This document shows positions 1 to 9,247 of a stretch of DNA of 64,000 bases, piece after piece (the stretch's first letter is position 1; every line of letters begins with the position of its first letter). Origin of the DNA: Pseudomonadota bacterium (GTDB lineage: Bacteria; Pseudomonadota; Gammaproteobacteria; Steroidobacterales; Steroidobacteraceae). The stretch lies in assembly GCA_023423935.1 (NCBI GenBank), contig JAFAEQ010000075.1:124001-188000 (forward strand), written 5' to 3'. The position numbers and the translations under genes are program-made. Under the pieces are notes generated by a model. The model saw only the letters and a list, made by a program, of their open reading frames with translations. It ran no database searches and was not told where the DNA came from.

Positions 1-441
1 TTCGAAATGGACGCGCAGCCGGGCGACGATCTCGACGGCGCGCCGCTGGTGGTGCTGGTCAACTCGGGCTCGGCCTCCGCATCCGAGATCGTGGCGGGTG
101 CTTTGAAGGATCATCGTCGCGCGACCATCGTCGGTCAGCAGACCTACGGTAAGGGGTCGGTGCAGACCGTCATGCCACTGTCGGACGGTCATGCCATCAA
201 GCTCACCACCTCGCTCTACTACACACCTTCCGGCGTGTCGATTCACAAGATCGGCATCAAGCCCGACGTCGTGGTCGCGACCAAGGAAGCGTCGCGTGAC
301 GGTGAAAAGCAGGCATCGAAAGATGTCGCGAACGACGATGAGTTGAAGCTCGCGCTCGGCGTGCTGAAGGAAGGCGCCGCGCAGGAAGGCGCCACGCAGG
401 AAAAACCGGCGCGTACGATCCGACAGAGCCGTCTGCCGTAA
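1..441 (+). CDS. S41 family C-terminal processing peptidase, 3' part
   Basis: Only the C-terminal ~146 residues are present; the gene starts left of the window. The fragment holds the catalytic core of tail-specific (CtpA/Prc-like) serine proteases: the nucleophile motif GSASASEI and, about two dozen residues later, the general-base lysine in TYGKGSVQ. The following SLYYTPSGVSIHKIGIKPD stretch is also typical of the family. The tail after it (about 50 residues, Lys/Glu/Ala-rich) is low-complexity. The PDZ domain and signal peptide expected upstream are outside the window. Members act in the periplasm, trimming or degrading proteins from exposed C-termini. The call is firm at family level; a paralogue name cannot be given from this part. 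Confidence 0.9.
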   Translation, partial: FEMDAQPGDDLDGAPLVVLVNSGSASASEIVAGALKDHRRATIVGQQTYGKGSVQTVMPLSDGHAIKLTTSLYYTPSGVSIHKIGIKPDVVVATKEASRDGEKQASKDVANDDELKLALGVLKEGAAQEGATQEKPARTIRQSRLP

Positions 442-449
442 ACGAATCC

Positions 450-1493
450 ATGCGGCCTGCGACCAGTGCGAACTACCCAGCCGAGGGCTTCGCAACGAAA
501 GCGCTTCTCTGGCTGGAAGCGGTCACGCTGTTCGTCGGTGTCTTTCAGTTCGCTTTCGCGCCAGCCACCGTCGCGTATCCCTCGCTAGCCGTCACCGGAT
601 TGGCTTTGCTGAGCGCGAGCATGGTTCTCGTGCGAGCGATTCCAGCACTCGAGCGACACCTCGTAAGGCGTCACGCAATCGTGGTCGCAGCGCTCACGAT
701 CACAGCGACACTGCTGGCTGCTGCAACGGGCGCGGCACACAGCGCTTTGGTGACTCTGTATCTCATGCCGTTGGCAGGCGCTGCGCTTTCGTTTCGTCGC
801 TGGTGGCAGGTGGCGGTGCTCGGTGCGTTTATTGCGGTGTTGGGTTTTCTGCTCGGCGCACTGACTCCAGGTGTCGATCTGCGCAGTCCGGAGTTCGCGG
901 TGCTGATGATCAGCAAGCTCGTGCCAGCAATCCTCGTCGCTGCGATCCTGCGAGTCCTGACCGGCCAGATGCGCTCGGCCGCGCAACGCATTTCCGATCT
1001 CGCTGTCACGGATCAGCTCACCGGTTTACTCAACCTGCCGGCGTTCGAAGAAGTCCTGCAGCAGGAGCATCGCAAAGCCGAGCGGTTCGGTCGGCCGTAC
1101 GCGATCGTGATCGTGGACGTCGACAATCTTGCGCAGGTCAACGAGACGCTCGGTCACGAAGCGGGCAGTCAGATCGTGGCGTCGGTTGCCGCTGCCATCG
1201 TGCGTTCGATTCGTGCATCGGACGTGGCAGGTCGCCTCGGCGGCGATGAGTTCGTCGTGCTATGTGCGGAGGCCGACGATGTGGTGAGTGCTGCTGTGGC
1301 ACAACGCATCCGCAATAACATCTATGCGAGCACCATTTCGGTGGCCAATCGCATGATCCGAGCAAACGCGAGCGTGGGTGTCGCAAGCTTTCCTCAGGAT
1401 CATCTCTATCCCAAGGAGCTCATGATGCTGGCCGAGCAGCGGATGAAGCAGGATCGTGAGTTGCGCACCGCGCAGGCGCGCATTGGCAACTAG
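450..1493 (+). CDS. membrane-anchored diguanylate cyclase (GGDEF)
   Basis: 347 residues. The first ~175 residues are hydrophobic with about five or six membrane segments and a short RHLVRRH-type cytoplasmic loop; the rest is a GGDEF domain beginning near VTDQLTGLLNLPAFEEVL. The active-site signature GGDEF is intact at residues 264-268, and an RxxD motif (RASD, 255-258) sits exactly five residues before it, the position of the product-inhibition I-site. The protein should therefore make c-di-GMP from two GTP and be feedback-inhibited. No EAL domain is present. It starts 8 bases after the protease stop, without a clear Shine-Dalgarno sequence, so translational coupling is possible. Its 3' end overlaps the convergent MAPEG gene by 4 bases. 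The input signal is unknown. Confidence 0.9.
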   Translation: MRPATSANYPAEGFATKALLWLEAVTLFVGVFQFAFAPATVAYPSLAVTGLALLSASMVLVRAIPALERHLVRRHAIVVAALTITATLLAAATGAAHSALVTLYLMPLAGAALSFRRWWQVAVLGAFIAVLGFLLGALTPGVDLRSPEFAVLMISKLVPAILVAAILRVLTGQMRSAAQRISDLAVTDQLTGLLNLPAFEEVLQQEHRKAERFGRPYAIVIVDVDNLAQVNETLGHEAGSQIVASVAAAIVRSIRASDVAGRLGGDEFVVLCAEADDVVSAAVAQRIRNNIYASTISVANRMIRANASVGVASFPQDHLYPKELMMLAEQRMKQDRELRTAQARIGN

Positions 1494-1879
1494 CTGATCA
1501 CCAGTCGCCCGATCGCACCGTACAGAATCGCAACCATGTAGATGAGCGAGGGCAGGCTGGTCAGCAAAAAGCCGAGGCTCCGTGTGCTCGGATCGCGGAT
1601 GTACGAGGCTGCATAGACGATGCGGCCGATGATGAATAACAGTCCCAGCGCTGCGATCCAGGTCGGATCGAAGTAGCGGGTACAGACCCACATCAAGGGC
1701 AGAAACACCACCAGCTGTTCCAGCGTGTTCATCTGCACGCGGAAATAGCGTTCGAACATTTCGTTGCCCGTGACAGCAGGCGCTTTGACGCCATAGGTCC
1801 CGCGCGCTTTGGCAACCAGAAACCCCAGCGCGAAAAACTCGGCGATGGCCAGAACAGTTACGATTGCAACGTAATGCAT
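1490..1879 (-). CDS. MAPEG family membrane protein
   Basis: 129 residues with four predicted membrane segments. The pattern FERYFRVQMNTLEQLVVFLP followed by GRIVYAASY matches the MAPEG superfamily (membrane-associated proteins in eicosanoid and glutathione metabolism), in which the E-x-x-x-R-x-x-x-N-x-x-E core binds glutathione in characterised members. The start at 1879 is chosen because GAGGG lies just upstream and the reading begins with a hydrophobic helix (MHYVAIVTVLAIAEFFA); the frame stays open 15 codons further upstream, but that part looks non-coding. Substrate is unknown; bacterial members are rarely characterised. The gene converges on the diguanylate cyclase gene. Confidence 0.8.
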   Translation of the reverse strand: MHYVAIVTVLAIAEFFALGFLVAKARGTYGVKAPAVTGNEMFERYFRVQMNTLEQLVVFLPLMWVCTRYFDPTWIAALGLLFIIGRIVYAASYIRDPSTRSLGFLLTSLPSLIYMVAILYGAIGRLVIS

Positions 1880-1991
1880 GGATCCCTCACTCGTTATTCT
1901 GGAAGCAATGTGCTGCGGCCGCACGCGCGAAACCGCAGAGTTCTGCTGCCCTTGAAAGCGGCGCCGCTTTCCTCAATCCTCAACCCATCAC

Positions 1992-2387
1992 ATGCCATCG
2001 GATGAGTCGGCCATGACCGGTTTCTTTCTGCGTTGCGCAATCGTCGCTCTTGGTCTGTGGCTGGCGACGAAAATTCTGCCGGGACTCGAGTTCGACACGT
2101 CCGGTACGTTGCTGGCCGCGGCTCTCTTGCTCGGTGTCGTGAACGCAATCATCCGACCGATTGCCATCATACTCACCTTGCCGCTGACGTTGGTGACGCT
2201 CGGGCTGTTCCTGATCGTCATCAACGCCGCCATGCTCGGCCTCGTGGCAGCGATGCTTCCTGGCTTTGTCCTCCACGGATTCTGGACCGCAGTCGCAGGC
2301 TCGCTGATCGTCAGTGCCACTTCGTGGGTGGCTTCCGGTCTGATCGGCAACTCCGGCCGGATCGAAGTGATCTCCGGCCGACGTTGA
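1992..2387 (+). CDS. 4-TMS phage holin family protein (PF04020-like)
   Basis: 131 residues, almost entirely hydrophobic, with four predicted membrane helices. The segment LLLGVVNAIIRPIAIILTLPLTLVTLG matches the widespread bacterial family related to mycobacterial four-TMS holins. Despite the name, members are usually chromosomal and not part of a prophage, and no phage genes surround this one. An alternative start at 2013 (MTGFFLRCA) begins directly before the first helix and may be the real one, since neither start has a strong ribosome-binding site. Function is unknown; a role in the envelope is a guess. Confidence 0.75.
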   Translation: MPSDESAMTGFFLRCAIVALGLWLATKILPGLEFDTSGTLLAAALLLGVVNAIIRPIAIILTLPLTLVTLGLFLIVINAAMLGLVAAMLPGFVLHGFWTAVAGSLIVSATSWVASGLIGNSGRIEVISGRR

Positions 2388-2402
2388 GTTCGAGCCTGTT
2401 CG

Positions 2403-4340
2403 TCAGGGCGTGGTCGATGCTTGCGCGCCCGTCGATGACACCCGATAGAGCAGCCAGCCCACCACGGCAAGCACGACCAGGCCCACGAACTGACCGAAGT
2501 GGAACTGCGCCGGCAGCGCCAGCACGTCGGAGCGTTCGCTGATCACGATCGGAATGGCGATCGCGATGCCCATCAGCGCCTCACCGGTGATGAGGCCCGC
2601 CGAGAACAACACACCGGGCCGATGGATCCGATCACGCAGCGATTCGTCTGAGGTCCCGACGACGCCGAAACGCCGCTCGACGAGATACGCAAGCACGCCA
2701 CCCAGGAAGATCGGCACCATCAATTCGAGCGGCAGGTAAATGCCGATGGCAGCGGCGAGTACGGGGACTCGAAAGGTCGAATTGCGCGACTTGAGCCAGT
2801 TGTCGAACGCGATTACCAGCGCGCCGATCACAGCGCCCGCCGCGATCATGTCCCAGGGGAGTTTGCCGCCGAACATGCCCTGCGCGACCGAAGCCATCAG
2901 CGTCGCCTGCGGTGCCTGCAACGAGCCGGGGCGCGTCGGATCACCGATGCCGTAGGCCTGATCGAGCAGATTCAGCACTGGCGCCATGATCAGGGCGCAG
3001 GAGAACGCGCCGATGCCCAGCATCAGCTGCTGCTTCCATGGCGTTGCCCCCACCAGGTAGCCCGCTTTGAGATCCTGCAGGTTGTCACCGCCCACGGCAG
3101 CTGCGCAGCACACGACCGCTCCGATCATGATCGCGGCGACTGCACCGATGTTGGAATCGCTGCCGAGCAGCAGCATCAGTACGAACGACGCAAATAGAAT
3201 CGTGGCAATGGTGATGCCGGACACCGGGTTGTTCGAAGAGCCGACCAGTCCTGCCAGATACGCGGACACGGACACGAACAGAAAGCCCGCGAGGATCATG
3301 ATGATCGTCATCGGTACGCTCACGCCCCAGTTCTGCACGATGGCCTGATACAGGCCGAGCAGCGGCAGCACGAAGATCAGAAGCGCGATCAGCATCCACT
3401 TCATCGGCAGATCGCGTTCCGTTTCCGCAAGGCTGATGGCCGCACCCTGACGCGCAGCGGCGATACCGCTCATCACACCGGACAGCAGCGACTTGCGCAG
3501 CGAGAAGAGCGTCCAGATGCCGCCGATCAGCATCGTGCCGACGCCGAGATAGCGCACGCGGTCGCCGCGGATGATCGCAGCCGTTTCCGCCGCCGTCTTG
3601 CCGATGACTTTGGCCGCGACTTCCGGATCGCCGTTCAGCAGAAATGCGTAATAGAACGGAATCGCAATGTTGTAAGCGAAGATGCTGCCGGAGACGACAA
3701 CGATTCCGATGTTGAGCCCGACGATGTAACCCACGCCGAGCAGCGCAGGCGACAGGCCCGTACCCATGTAGCCGAGATACTTACCGAAGAAGGCGGCACC
3801 CGACGCGTTGTCGGGAATCAGGCGCAGGCCGCTTTCCGCACTGAGCTTTACCAATGCGCCGATGCCTGCGGAAAGACCGAGGATCTTGAGTCCGGGACCG
3901 GGATTCTCACCGGCCTTGAGCACTTCTGCGGCTGCCTTGCCTTCGGGAAAGGGCAGCGGTTGCTCCACGATCATCGAGCGTCGCAGCGGCACGGAGAAGA
4001 GCACGCCCAAGAGGCCACCGAGTCCTGCGATCGCCAGCACCCAGGAGTATTTGAAGTCCTGCCAGTACCCCAGAATGATCAGCGCCGGAATCGTGAAGAT
4101 CACACCGGCGGCAATCGAGGACCCGGCCGATGCGCCGGTCTGCACGATGTTGTTCTCGAGAATGCTGCCGCCACCCAGCAAGCGCAGCACGCCCATCGAA
4201 ACGACAGCCGCCGGGATCGCCGTTGCGATCGTCAGTCCTGCGAACAACCCGAGATACGTGTTCGCCGCGGCCAGCACCATCGCCAGCACGACCGAAAGCA
4301 GAACGGCGCGAACGCTGAGTTGGGGAGTTGGGGTGGTCAT
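2403..4340 (-). CDS. OPT family oligopeptide transporter
   Basis: 645 residues with about 14-16 hydrophobic segments. The N-terminal region (AANTYLGLFAGLTIATAIPAA, then NNIVQTGASAGSSIAAG) is the conserved start of the OPT superfamily, whose bacterial members import small peptides or metal chelates with protons. A second conserved stretch reads GGDNLQDLKAGYLVGATPWKQQ. The neighbours on the same strand are an ACE-like peptidase and a POT transporter, which supports peptide import over metal chelate import, though the latter cannot be excluded. Its 5' leader is filled by a GTGAT-type inverted array, leaving only 3 bases between the array and the start codon, so the ribosome-binding site is unusual. 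Confidence 0.9.
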   Translation of the reverse strand: MTTPTPQLSVRAVLLSVVLAMVLAAANTYLGLFAGLTIATAIPAAVVSMGVLRLLGGGSILENNIVQTGASAGSSIAAGVIFTIPALIILGYWQDFKYSWVLAIAGLGGLLGVLFSVPLRRSMIVEQPLPFPEGKAAAEVLKAGENPGPGLKILGLSAGIGALVKLSAESGLRLIPDNASGAAFFGKYLGYMGTGLSPALLGVGYIVGLNIGIVVVSGSIFAYNIAIPFYYAFLLNGDPEVAAKVIGKTAAETAAIIRGDRVRYLGVGTMLIGGIWTLFSLRKSLLSGVMSGIAAARQGAAISLAETERDLPMKWMLIALLIFVLPLLGLYQAIVQNWGVSVPMTIIMILAGFLFVSVSAYLAGLVGSSNNPVSGITIATILFASFVLMLLLGSDSNIGAVAAIMIGAVVCCAAAVGGDNLQDLKAGYLVGATPWKQQLMLGIGAFSCALIMAPVLNLLDQAYGIGDPTRPGSLQAPQATLMASVAQGMFGGKLPWDMIAAGAVIGALVIAFDNWLKSRNSTFRVPVLAAAIGIYLPLELMVPIFLGGVLAYLVERRFGVVGTSDESLRDRIHRPGVLFSAGLITGEALMGIAIAIPIVISERSDVLALPAQFHFGQFVGLVVLAVVGWLLYRVSSTGAQASTTP

Positions 4341-4343
4341 AAG

Positions 4344-4452
4344 GTAGTGACGTCAGTGATAACGGTGATAAGGGTGATGACAGTGATGTCGGTGCAAGTC
4401 GGCGTGGCGAGCCTCTTCAGAGTGCCTTCCCTGCGATCACCGTCATCACACG
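4344..4452. repeat. inverted short-period array, GTGAT nonamer family
   Basis: The left arm (4344-4394) is a degenerate 9-base tandem of the form GTGATNNCG repeated about five times. After a 39-base centre the right arm (4434-4452) carries the reverse complement (ATCACCGTCATCAC). The arms could fold into an imperfect hairpin. It fills the gap between the OPT start codon and the M2 peptidase stop codon. Sister arrays with the same unit occur at 31545, 33185 and 58112. Confidence 0.85.
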
Positions 4453-4455
4453 TGT

Positions 4456-6267
4456 TTACCATCCACAATCCCGACCCTGGTTCTGCTCCTTGAGCCAGGC
4501 GCTCAAAGGGGCGAAGTATTCGGTGATCGCGGCGGCGTCGATCTCGCGGGTTCCCGTCAGTTTCTCGAGGGTGTCCTGCCAGGGCTGGCTCTGACCGAGC
4601 GCGAGCATTTCGCGGAAGCGTTTGCCGGCTTCTGCGTTTCCGTACACCGAGCACTCGTTGAGCGGGCCGTCGAAGCCGGCCGCCTCGCAGAGCGCTTTGT
4701 GGAACTGGAACTGCAACAGATACGACAGGAAGTAGCGGGTGTAAGGCGTGTTCGCCGGAATGTGGTACTTCGCGCCCGGATCGAAATCCTCTTCCGTGCG
4801 CGCGACTGGCGCTGCGACGCCTTGGTATTGCTCGCGCAGCTGCCACCAGGCGGCGTTGTAGTTCGCAGGCGCAATCTCGCCCGAGAACACTCTCCAGCGC
4901 CATTCGTCGATCAGCTTGCCGAAGGGCAGGAAGGCGATCTTGTCGAGCGCCATCTTCATCTGCTGGTTGATGGTTGCTTCGCGGCTCTGCTTCACCGGAC
5001 CTGCAAGTCCGATCGTGTGCAGATACGCAGGCGTCATCGACAGATTCACCGTATCGCCGATCGCCTCGTGGAAGCCGTCGTTCGCGCCGCCCTGGAAAAG
5101 ATACGGCTGATCCTTGTACGAGAGGTAATAGAACACGTGACCGAGCTCGTGATAGACGGTCATCAGATGTTCCTGCGTCGGCTCGATGCACTGCTTGATG
5201 CGCACATCGTCGTAGCCGTCCATGTTCCAGGCACTCGCGTGACATTGCACGTCGCGATCGGCCGGTTGCTTGAGCAGCGAGCGTTCCCAGAAGGTCTGCG
5301 GAAGCTTCGGAAAGCCGAGCGACACATAGAAGTTCTCGGCCGACTGCGTGATCTTGACCGGATCGTACTTCTGTTTCACCAGCGCACTGGTGACGTTCAG
5401 ATCCGAGACGCCCGGATACGGTTCGACGAGCGGATAGATCTCGGCCCATTGCTGAGCCCACATGTTACCCAGGAGCTGCGCGGGAATCGGCTTGCCGTCC
5501 GGGACGCGGTCGGCGCCGTAGGTCTTCTGCAGCTTGCCGCGCACGTAGCAATGCAGGTCCGAGTACAGCGGCGAGACCTGTTGCCACAGGCGTGAGGTCT
5601 CCTGCGTGAACTGGTCCGCGGGCATGTCGTAATTGGAGCGCCACATCGCCCCCAGATCCGCGAAGCCCAGCTCGTGTGCGCCTTCGTTTGCGAGCTCGAC
5701 GAAGCGCACGTATTCCTTGCGCAAGGGACGTGCGGCGGTGTGCCAGCCCGTCCATGCTTCGGTCAACTCATCGTATTTGCGGCTCTCGGCCATGACCTTG
5801 ACGAGCTGCGACTGGTCTTTGCAGGACTGCGGTCCGTGCGGGCAGTACTTCGCCGCGCCATACATGCCTTCCATCTTCGAACTGATCGACGAGAGCTCGG
5901 CGCGTTTCGCGGGATCCTTGGGCGCAGGCGCCGATACGCCCAGCTTCAGCAGTTCCAGCGCCCGCGAAGTCTGCGGACTCAGCGACTGTCCCTCGAAGGC
6001 CTTCGACTCCTCGACGACCTTCCCGAAATATTCGAGATAGCGGTCGGTCGCTTTCGCGTTGAGAAACTCGGTGTCCTGATTGATGAAGGTCGCATAGGCG
6101 AAGCCAGCCGTGCTGACTTCGCGCCCCATCTCCCTCATCTCGCGATTGACGCGCTCCACGAATTGATCGGCGGATTCCCTTGCGCTCGCCGGCTCGTTCG
6201 CCTTGTGACATGCGCTGCCCGCGGCTGCGGCAAGCAGGACCCAGGCAATCCGCTTCTTGAGATTCAT
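4456..6267 (-). CDS. M2 family metallopeptidase (angiotensin-converting-enzyme-like), exported
   Basis: 603 residues. The zinc site is complete: HELGH at 373-377, with the third ligand Glu 401 in HEAIGD, 24 residues after the second histidine, as in ACE. Such enzymes are peptidyl-dipeptidases that release dipeptides from peptide C-termini. The start at 6267 gives a signal peptide (MNLKKRIAWVLLAAAAGSAC) with a Cys at 20; the residue at -3 is Gly, so lipoprotein processing is possible but not textbook. The frame is open 30 codons further upstream, which looks non-coding. It lies 14 bases after the POT transporter gene, so released di- and tripeptides could be taken up by its neighbours. Confidence 0.93.
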   Translation of the reverse strand: MNLKKRIAWVLLAAAAGSACHKANEPASARESADQFVERVNREMREMGREVSTAGFAYATFINQDTEFLNAKATDRYLEYFGKVVEESKAFEGQSLSPQTSRALELLKLGVSAPAPKDPAKRAELSSISSKMEGMYGAAKYCPHGPQSCKDQSQLVKVMAESRKYDELTEAWTGWHTAARPLRKEYVRFVELANEGAHELGFADLGAMWRSNYDMPADQFTQETSRLWQQVSPLYSDLHCYVRGKLQKTYGADRVPDGKPIPAQLLGNMWAQQWAEIYPLVEPYPGVSDLNVTSALVKQKYDPVKITQSAENFYVSLGFPKLPQTFWERSLLKQPADRDVQCHASAWNMDGYDDVRIKQCIEPTQEHLMTVYHELGHVFYYLSYKDQPYLFQGGANDGFHEAIGDTVNLSMTPAYLHTIGLAGPVKQSREATINQQMKMALDKIAFLPFGKLIDEWRWRVFSGEIAPANYNAAWWQLREQYQGVAAPVARTEEDFDPGAKYHIPANTPYTRYFLSYLLQFQFHKALCEAAGFDGPLNECSVYGNAEAGKRFREMLALGQSQPWQDTLEKLTGTREIDAAAITEYFAPLSAWLKEQNQGRDCGW

Positions 6268-6281
6268 CGACACTCCGAAAG

Positions 6282-7772
6282 TTACTTGGCGTCCTTGATG
6301 AGACGCTTGATCCACGGCGTCAGCGCCAGCAGGACGAGGCCGGACAGCGCGCCCCACCAGAACAAGCGCGTGTACAGCTCAGGCATCGTGGCGAGATTGT
6401 TGGGATCGATCTCGCCCGAGAATTGACCGGCAAGATTGTTGCCGATTGCCGTCGCGAGGAACCATACGCCCATCACCTGGCCCACGAATCGCGCAGGCGC
6501 GAGCTTGGTCATCGCGCTCAAACCCACCGGGCTCAGGCACAACTCGCCGAACGTGTGGAGCAGATAGGTGAGCACCAGCCAGGTCGGCAGCACGGTATGG
6601 CCCATCAGCACGTACTTGGACGCAGCGACCATGACGGCAAAACCGATGCCCATGAAGATCAGGCCGAGCGCGAATTTCGCGGGTGCCGACGGATTGAGGT
6701 TGCGCTTGCCCAGCCATACCCATAGTGCGGCAAACATAGGTGCGAACACGATGATGAAAATCGCATTGGCGCTTTGCACGGCGCCGCCAGGAATGGTCCA
6801 GCCGAAGATGTCGCGATCGGTGTAGCGTTCGGCAAAGAGCGTGAATGACGCACCGGCCTGCTCGTAGCCGGCCCAGAACATTGCGCAGGCAATGAAGAGC
6901 GCAATCATGACGATCACCTTGCCGCGCTCGACGGAATCGAGGCCTGCGAAGAACAGCAGGTATACGAAGTACAGCGTCGCGAGCGTCCACATTGCGTAGT
7001 TCGCGCCGACGGAGATCGCGACGGGGTCGAACGTGATCGTGCCGTTCAGGCCGAGCACGATGATGACGGCGGCGAGGGCGAACATGCCGTAGACCGGCCA
7101 CCAGGCAGCGCGCGCACCGGGAGCTTCGGCGCCGGCTCCCTTCAGATATTTCCGGCCGAAGTAGAACTGAATCAATCCGAGTCCCATGCCGAGCGCGGGC
7201 ACGGCGAATCCCATCTTCCAGCCCCAGTACATTGCGACGATCGGCACGAGCATCTGGCCGAAGAACGAGCCTACGTTGATGCCCATGTAGAAGATGGAGA
7301 AACCGGCGTCGCGTCGTGCGCCGCCTTCGGGATAGAGCTGCGCAACGATGGCGCTGATGTTCGGTTTCAGAAGGCCGGTGCCGAATACGATGATAGTGAG
7401 ACCGACGAAGAAGAAGCCGGTGTTACTCACCACCAGCAGCGCGTTGCCGATCATGATGAGGACACCGCCTGCCATCACCGCACGCTGCTGACCGATCAAC
7501 CGGTCTGCGACCCATCCGCCCCAGAGCGAGAGCAAGTACGTGGCAGCGATATAGAGTCCGTAGATGTTGCCGGCAGTTCGATCGTCGATGCCGAGGCCAC
7601 CGGTCGCGACCATCGCGGTCATGAACAGCATCAGGATCGCGCGCATGCCGTAGTAGGTGGCGCGTTCCCACATCTCGGTGAAGAACAGCGTCATCAGTCC
7701 CCGCGGATGACCGAACAACTCTCGATCGGCATCGGCGCTCTGCGCACTCACAGGCTGACTCGTCTGGCTCAT
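6282..7772 (-). CDS. POT/PTR family proton-dependent di/tripeptide transporter
   Basis: 496 residues, about 12-14 membrane segments. The signature FFTEMWERATYYGMRAIL near residues 30-47 is the E-x-x-E-R-like motif of proton-coupled oligopeptide transporters (DtpA family), and the second signature region around FYMGINVGSFFGQML is present too. These MFS proteins import di- and tripeptides with protons. The gene is first in a minus-strand run with the M2 dipeptidase (14 bases downstream), then the OPT gene, which makes a peptide-scavenging unit likely. Substrate range cannot be read from the sequence. Confidence 0.93.
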   Translation of the reverse strand: MSQTSQPVSAQSADADRELFGHPRGLMTLFFTEMWERATYYGMRAILMLFMTAMVATGGLGIDDRTAGNIYGLYIAATYLLSLWGGWVADRLIGQQRAVMAGGVLIMIGNALLVVSNTGFFFVGLTIIVFGTGLLKPNISAIVAQLYPEGGARRDAGFSIFYMGINVGSFFGQMLVPIVAMYWGWKMGFAVPALGMGLGLIQFYFGRKYLKGAGAEAPGARAAWWPVYGMFALAAVIIVLGLNGTITFDPVAISVGANYAMWTLATLYFVYLLFFAGLDSVERGKVIVMIALFIACAMFWAGYEQAGASFTLFAERYTDRDIFGWTIPGGAVQSANAIFIIVFAPMFAALWVWLGKRNLNPSAPAKFALGLIFMGIGFAVMVAASKYVLMGHTVLPTWLVLTYLLHTFGELCLSPVGLSAMTKLAPARFVGQVMGVWFLATAIGNNLAGQFSGEIDPNNLATMPELYTRLFWWGALSGLVLLALTPWIKRLIKDAK

Positions 7773-8088
7773 GCTCGGGAAGGCTCCATCGACCGGTTGG
7801 GGACGCGCGGTTAACCGACGTCCGTTACATGTTCTTGGATGTCAGGCGTATGACAACCGGGGCCGGAGTCTCACCGATCTTCAGCGGTCGCGGCAAGGAG
7901 ACAAAATTACAGATCGCAGATGTATACCGAGCGCGAAACGCAGCGTCAGGGAATGCAGATGAAAAGAAAGATAGGGAGACGCGTGAGCACGGTGCGCAGG
8001 AGGCGGGACTTCGCGATCAGAAAGCGGCGGATGGCCGGCGTCGCAAGCCGGCTCTGCTACCCGCGCAAGGCAAGCCCGGGTCTGCGAC
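7773..8088. other. intergenic, no gene seen
   Basis: 316 bases between tatC (3' end) and the POT transporter (5' end). Open frames here have the composition of out-of-frame reading and none has a convincing start. A GCCGGC-7-GCCGGC inverted repeat near 8037-8055 could end tatC transcription, but it has no T-run. The promoter of the POT gene should lie near 7800-7860; a TTGTCA hexamer is present on the minus strand but its -10 partner is weak. Confidence 0.4.
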
Positions 8089-8868
8089 TCAGCTACTCGC
8101 GCTTTGTTCCTGCTGCTGGCGTGCAAGTCTGTTCTTCAACAGCACGCGCGCCATCACGATGCCGCCTTCGTACAGGATGTACATCGGCAACGCCATGAAA
8201 CACTGCGAGATTGCATCGGGCGGTGTGAGAAACGCGGCAACGATGAAGATACCGAGCACCACGTAGCCGCGGTTCTTGGTCATGGTGTCGATCTTCACCA
8301 GACCGGTCGCGGCGAGCAGCACGGTCGCGATGGGAATTTCGAATGCGATGCCGAAGGCAAAGAACAGCAACAGCACGAAATCCAGGTAGTTCGACATATC
8401 CGTCATCACCTGTACGCCGTGCGGTGCGGCGCTGGTGAGGAACGCAAACATCAGAGGAAATACGACGAAATACGCGAATGCGACGCCGCAATAGAACAGC
8501 ACGATGCTCGACACGACGAGCGGAACGGCAAAGCGCTTCTCATGACGATACAAGCCTGGTGCCACGAAGGCCCACGCCTGGTAGAGCACGAAAGGCATCG
8601 CAATGAACAAGCCTGCAAGGAGCGCAAGTTTCAGGGGCGCCATGAAAGGTGCAACGATGCTGGTCGCGATCATCGAGGTGCCCTGCGGCATCTTCTCGAG
8701 CAACGGGAGCGCGACCATCGTGAACAGCTGATCGGAGAAGAAGGCGCAGGGCACGAACGCGATGAATACCGCGATGACCGCCTTCAGCAAGCGGTCGCGC
8801 AACTCCATCAGATGGGAAATCAGCGAGCCTTCAGCGAGTGTCTCGCGTTCGTCTTCGCGATCGCTCAT
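8089..8868 (-). CDS. tatC: Sec-independent protein translocase subunit TatC
   Basis: 259 residues with six hydrophobic segments. The N-terminal LISHLMELRDRLLKAVIAV and the FVAPGLYRHEKRF loop are hallmark TatC sequences; the latter contributes to the twin-arginine signal binding site. TatC recognises folded, twin-arginine-signalled cargo and recruits TatB and TatA in the inner membrane. The start codon overlaps the tatB stop in an ATGA arrangement, so the two are translationally coupled. Order on the minus strand is tatA-tatB-tatC, as in most gammaproteobacteria. Confidence 0.97.
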   Translation of the reverse strand: MSDREDERETLAEGSLISHLMELRDRLLKAVIAVFIAFVPCAFFSDQLFTMVALPLLEKMPQGTSMIATSIVAPFMAPLKLALLAGLFIAMPFVLYQAWAFVAPGLYRHEKRFAVPLVVSSIVLFYCGVAFAYFVVFPLMFAFLTSAAPHGVQVMTDMSNYLDFVLLLFFAFGIAFEIPIATVLLAATGLVKIDTMTKNRGYVVLGIFIVAAFLTPPDAISQCFMALPMYILYEGGIVMARVLLKNRLARQQQEQSASS

Positions 8869-9227
8869 TGCTCAGGTTTCGTAGGCGCCGGGGCAGGTTC
8901 GCTCGCAGGCGCATCCGACGATGCGGGATCGGCAGATCCGGCGGCAGGGTGAATGTGATTCTCGGGTTCTGGCGCAGCAGGCTCCGCCGCAGCGGTGGCC
9001 GGAGGTGCATCAGCGGCAGGAGATGGTGTGGTCTGGGGCTTGGAGCGCGCGAGTTCTTCGAGCGTGACTTCCTGCTCCAACTGGGTACGCAGCTGACGCG
9101 CCATCGCGCGCGCGCGTCCGGTCCAGCGACCGACCTTCTGGGCCAGTCCCGGCAGTTTCTCCGGGCCGAGCACTAAAAGCGCGAGCCCGAGGATCAGGAC
9201 GATCTCGGTGAAACCTACTTCGAACAT
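8865..9227 (-). CDS. tatB: Sec-independent protein translocase subunit TatB
   Basis: 120 residues. A short N-terminal membrane helix (MFEVGFTEIVLILGLALLVLG) with the conserved Glu at position 8 is followed by PEKLPGL and an amphipathic helix (RWTGRARAMARQLRTQLEQEV). The last ~60 residues are Ala/Pro-rich and disordered. TatB partners TatC in the cargo receptor complex. It is distinguished from TatA by the Glu in the membrane helix, the longer amphipathic segment and its position directly before tatC. Confidence 0.95.
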   Translation of the reverse strand: MFEVGFTEIVLILGLALLVLGPEKLPGLAQKVGRWTGRARAMARQLRTQLEQEVTLEELARSKPQTTPSPAADAPPATAAAEPAAPEPENHIHPAAGSADPASSDAPASEPAPAPTKPEQ

Positions 9228-9247
9228 GTTTCAGTGAGCGCGGCCGC

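Noticed and set aside
1992..2387. Prophage remnant, from the holin-like gene
   Set aside because: The family is mostly chromosomal and there are no lysis, structural or integrase genes nearby.
4337..5461. Long minus-strand frame across the M2 peptidase gene
   Set aside because: It is out of frame with the conserved zinc peptidase reading and is Arg/Ser-rich, as expected of a shadow frame in GC-rich DNA.
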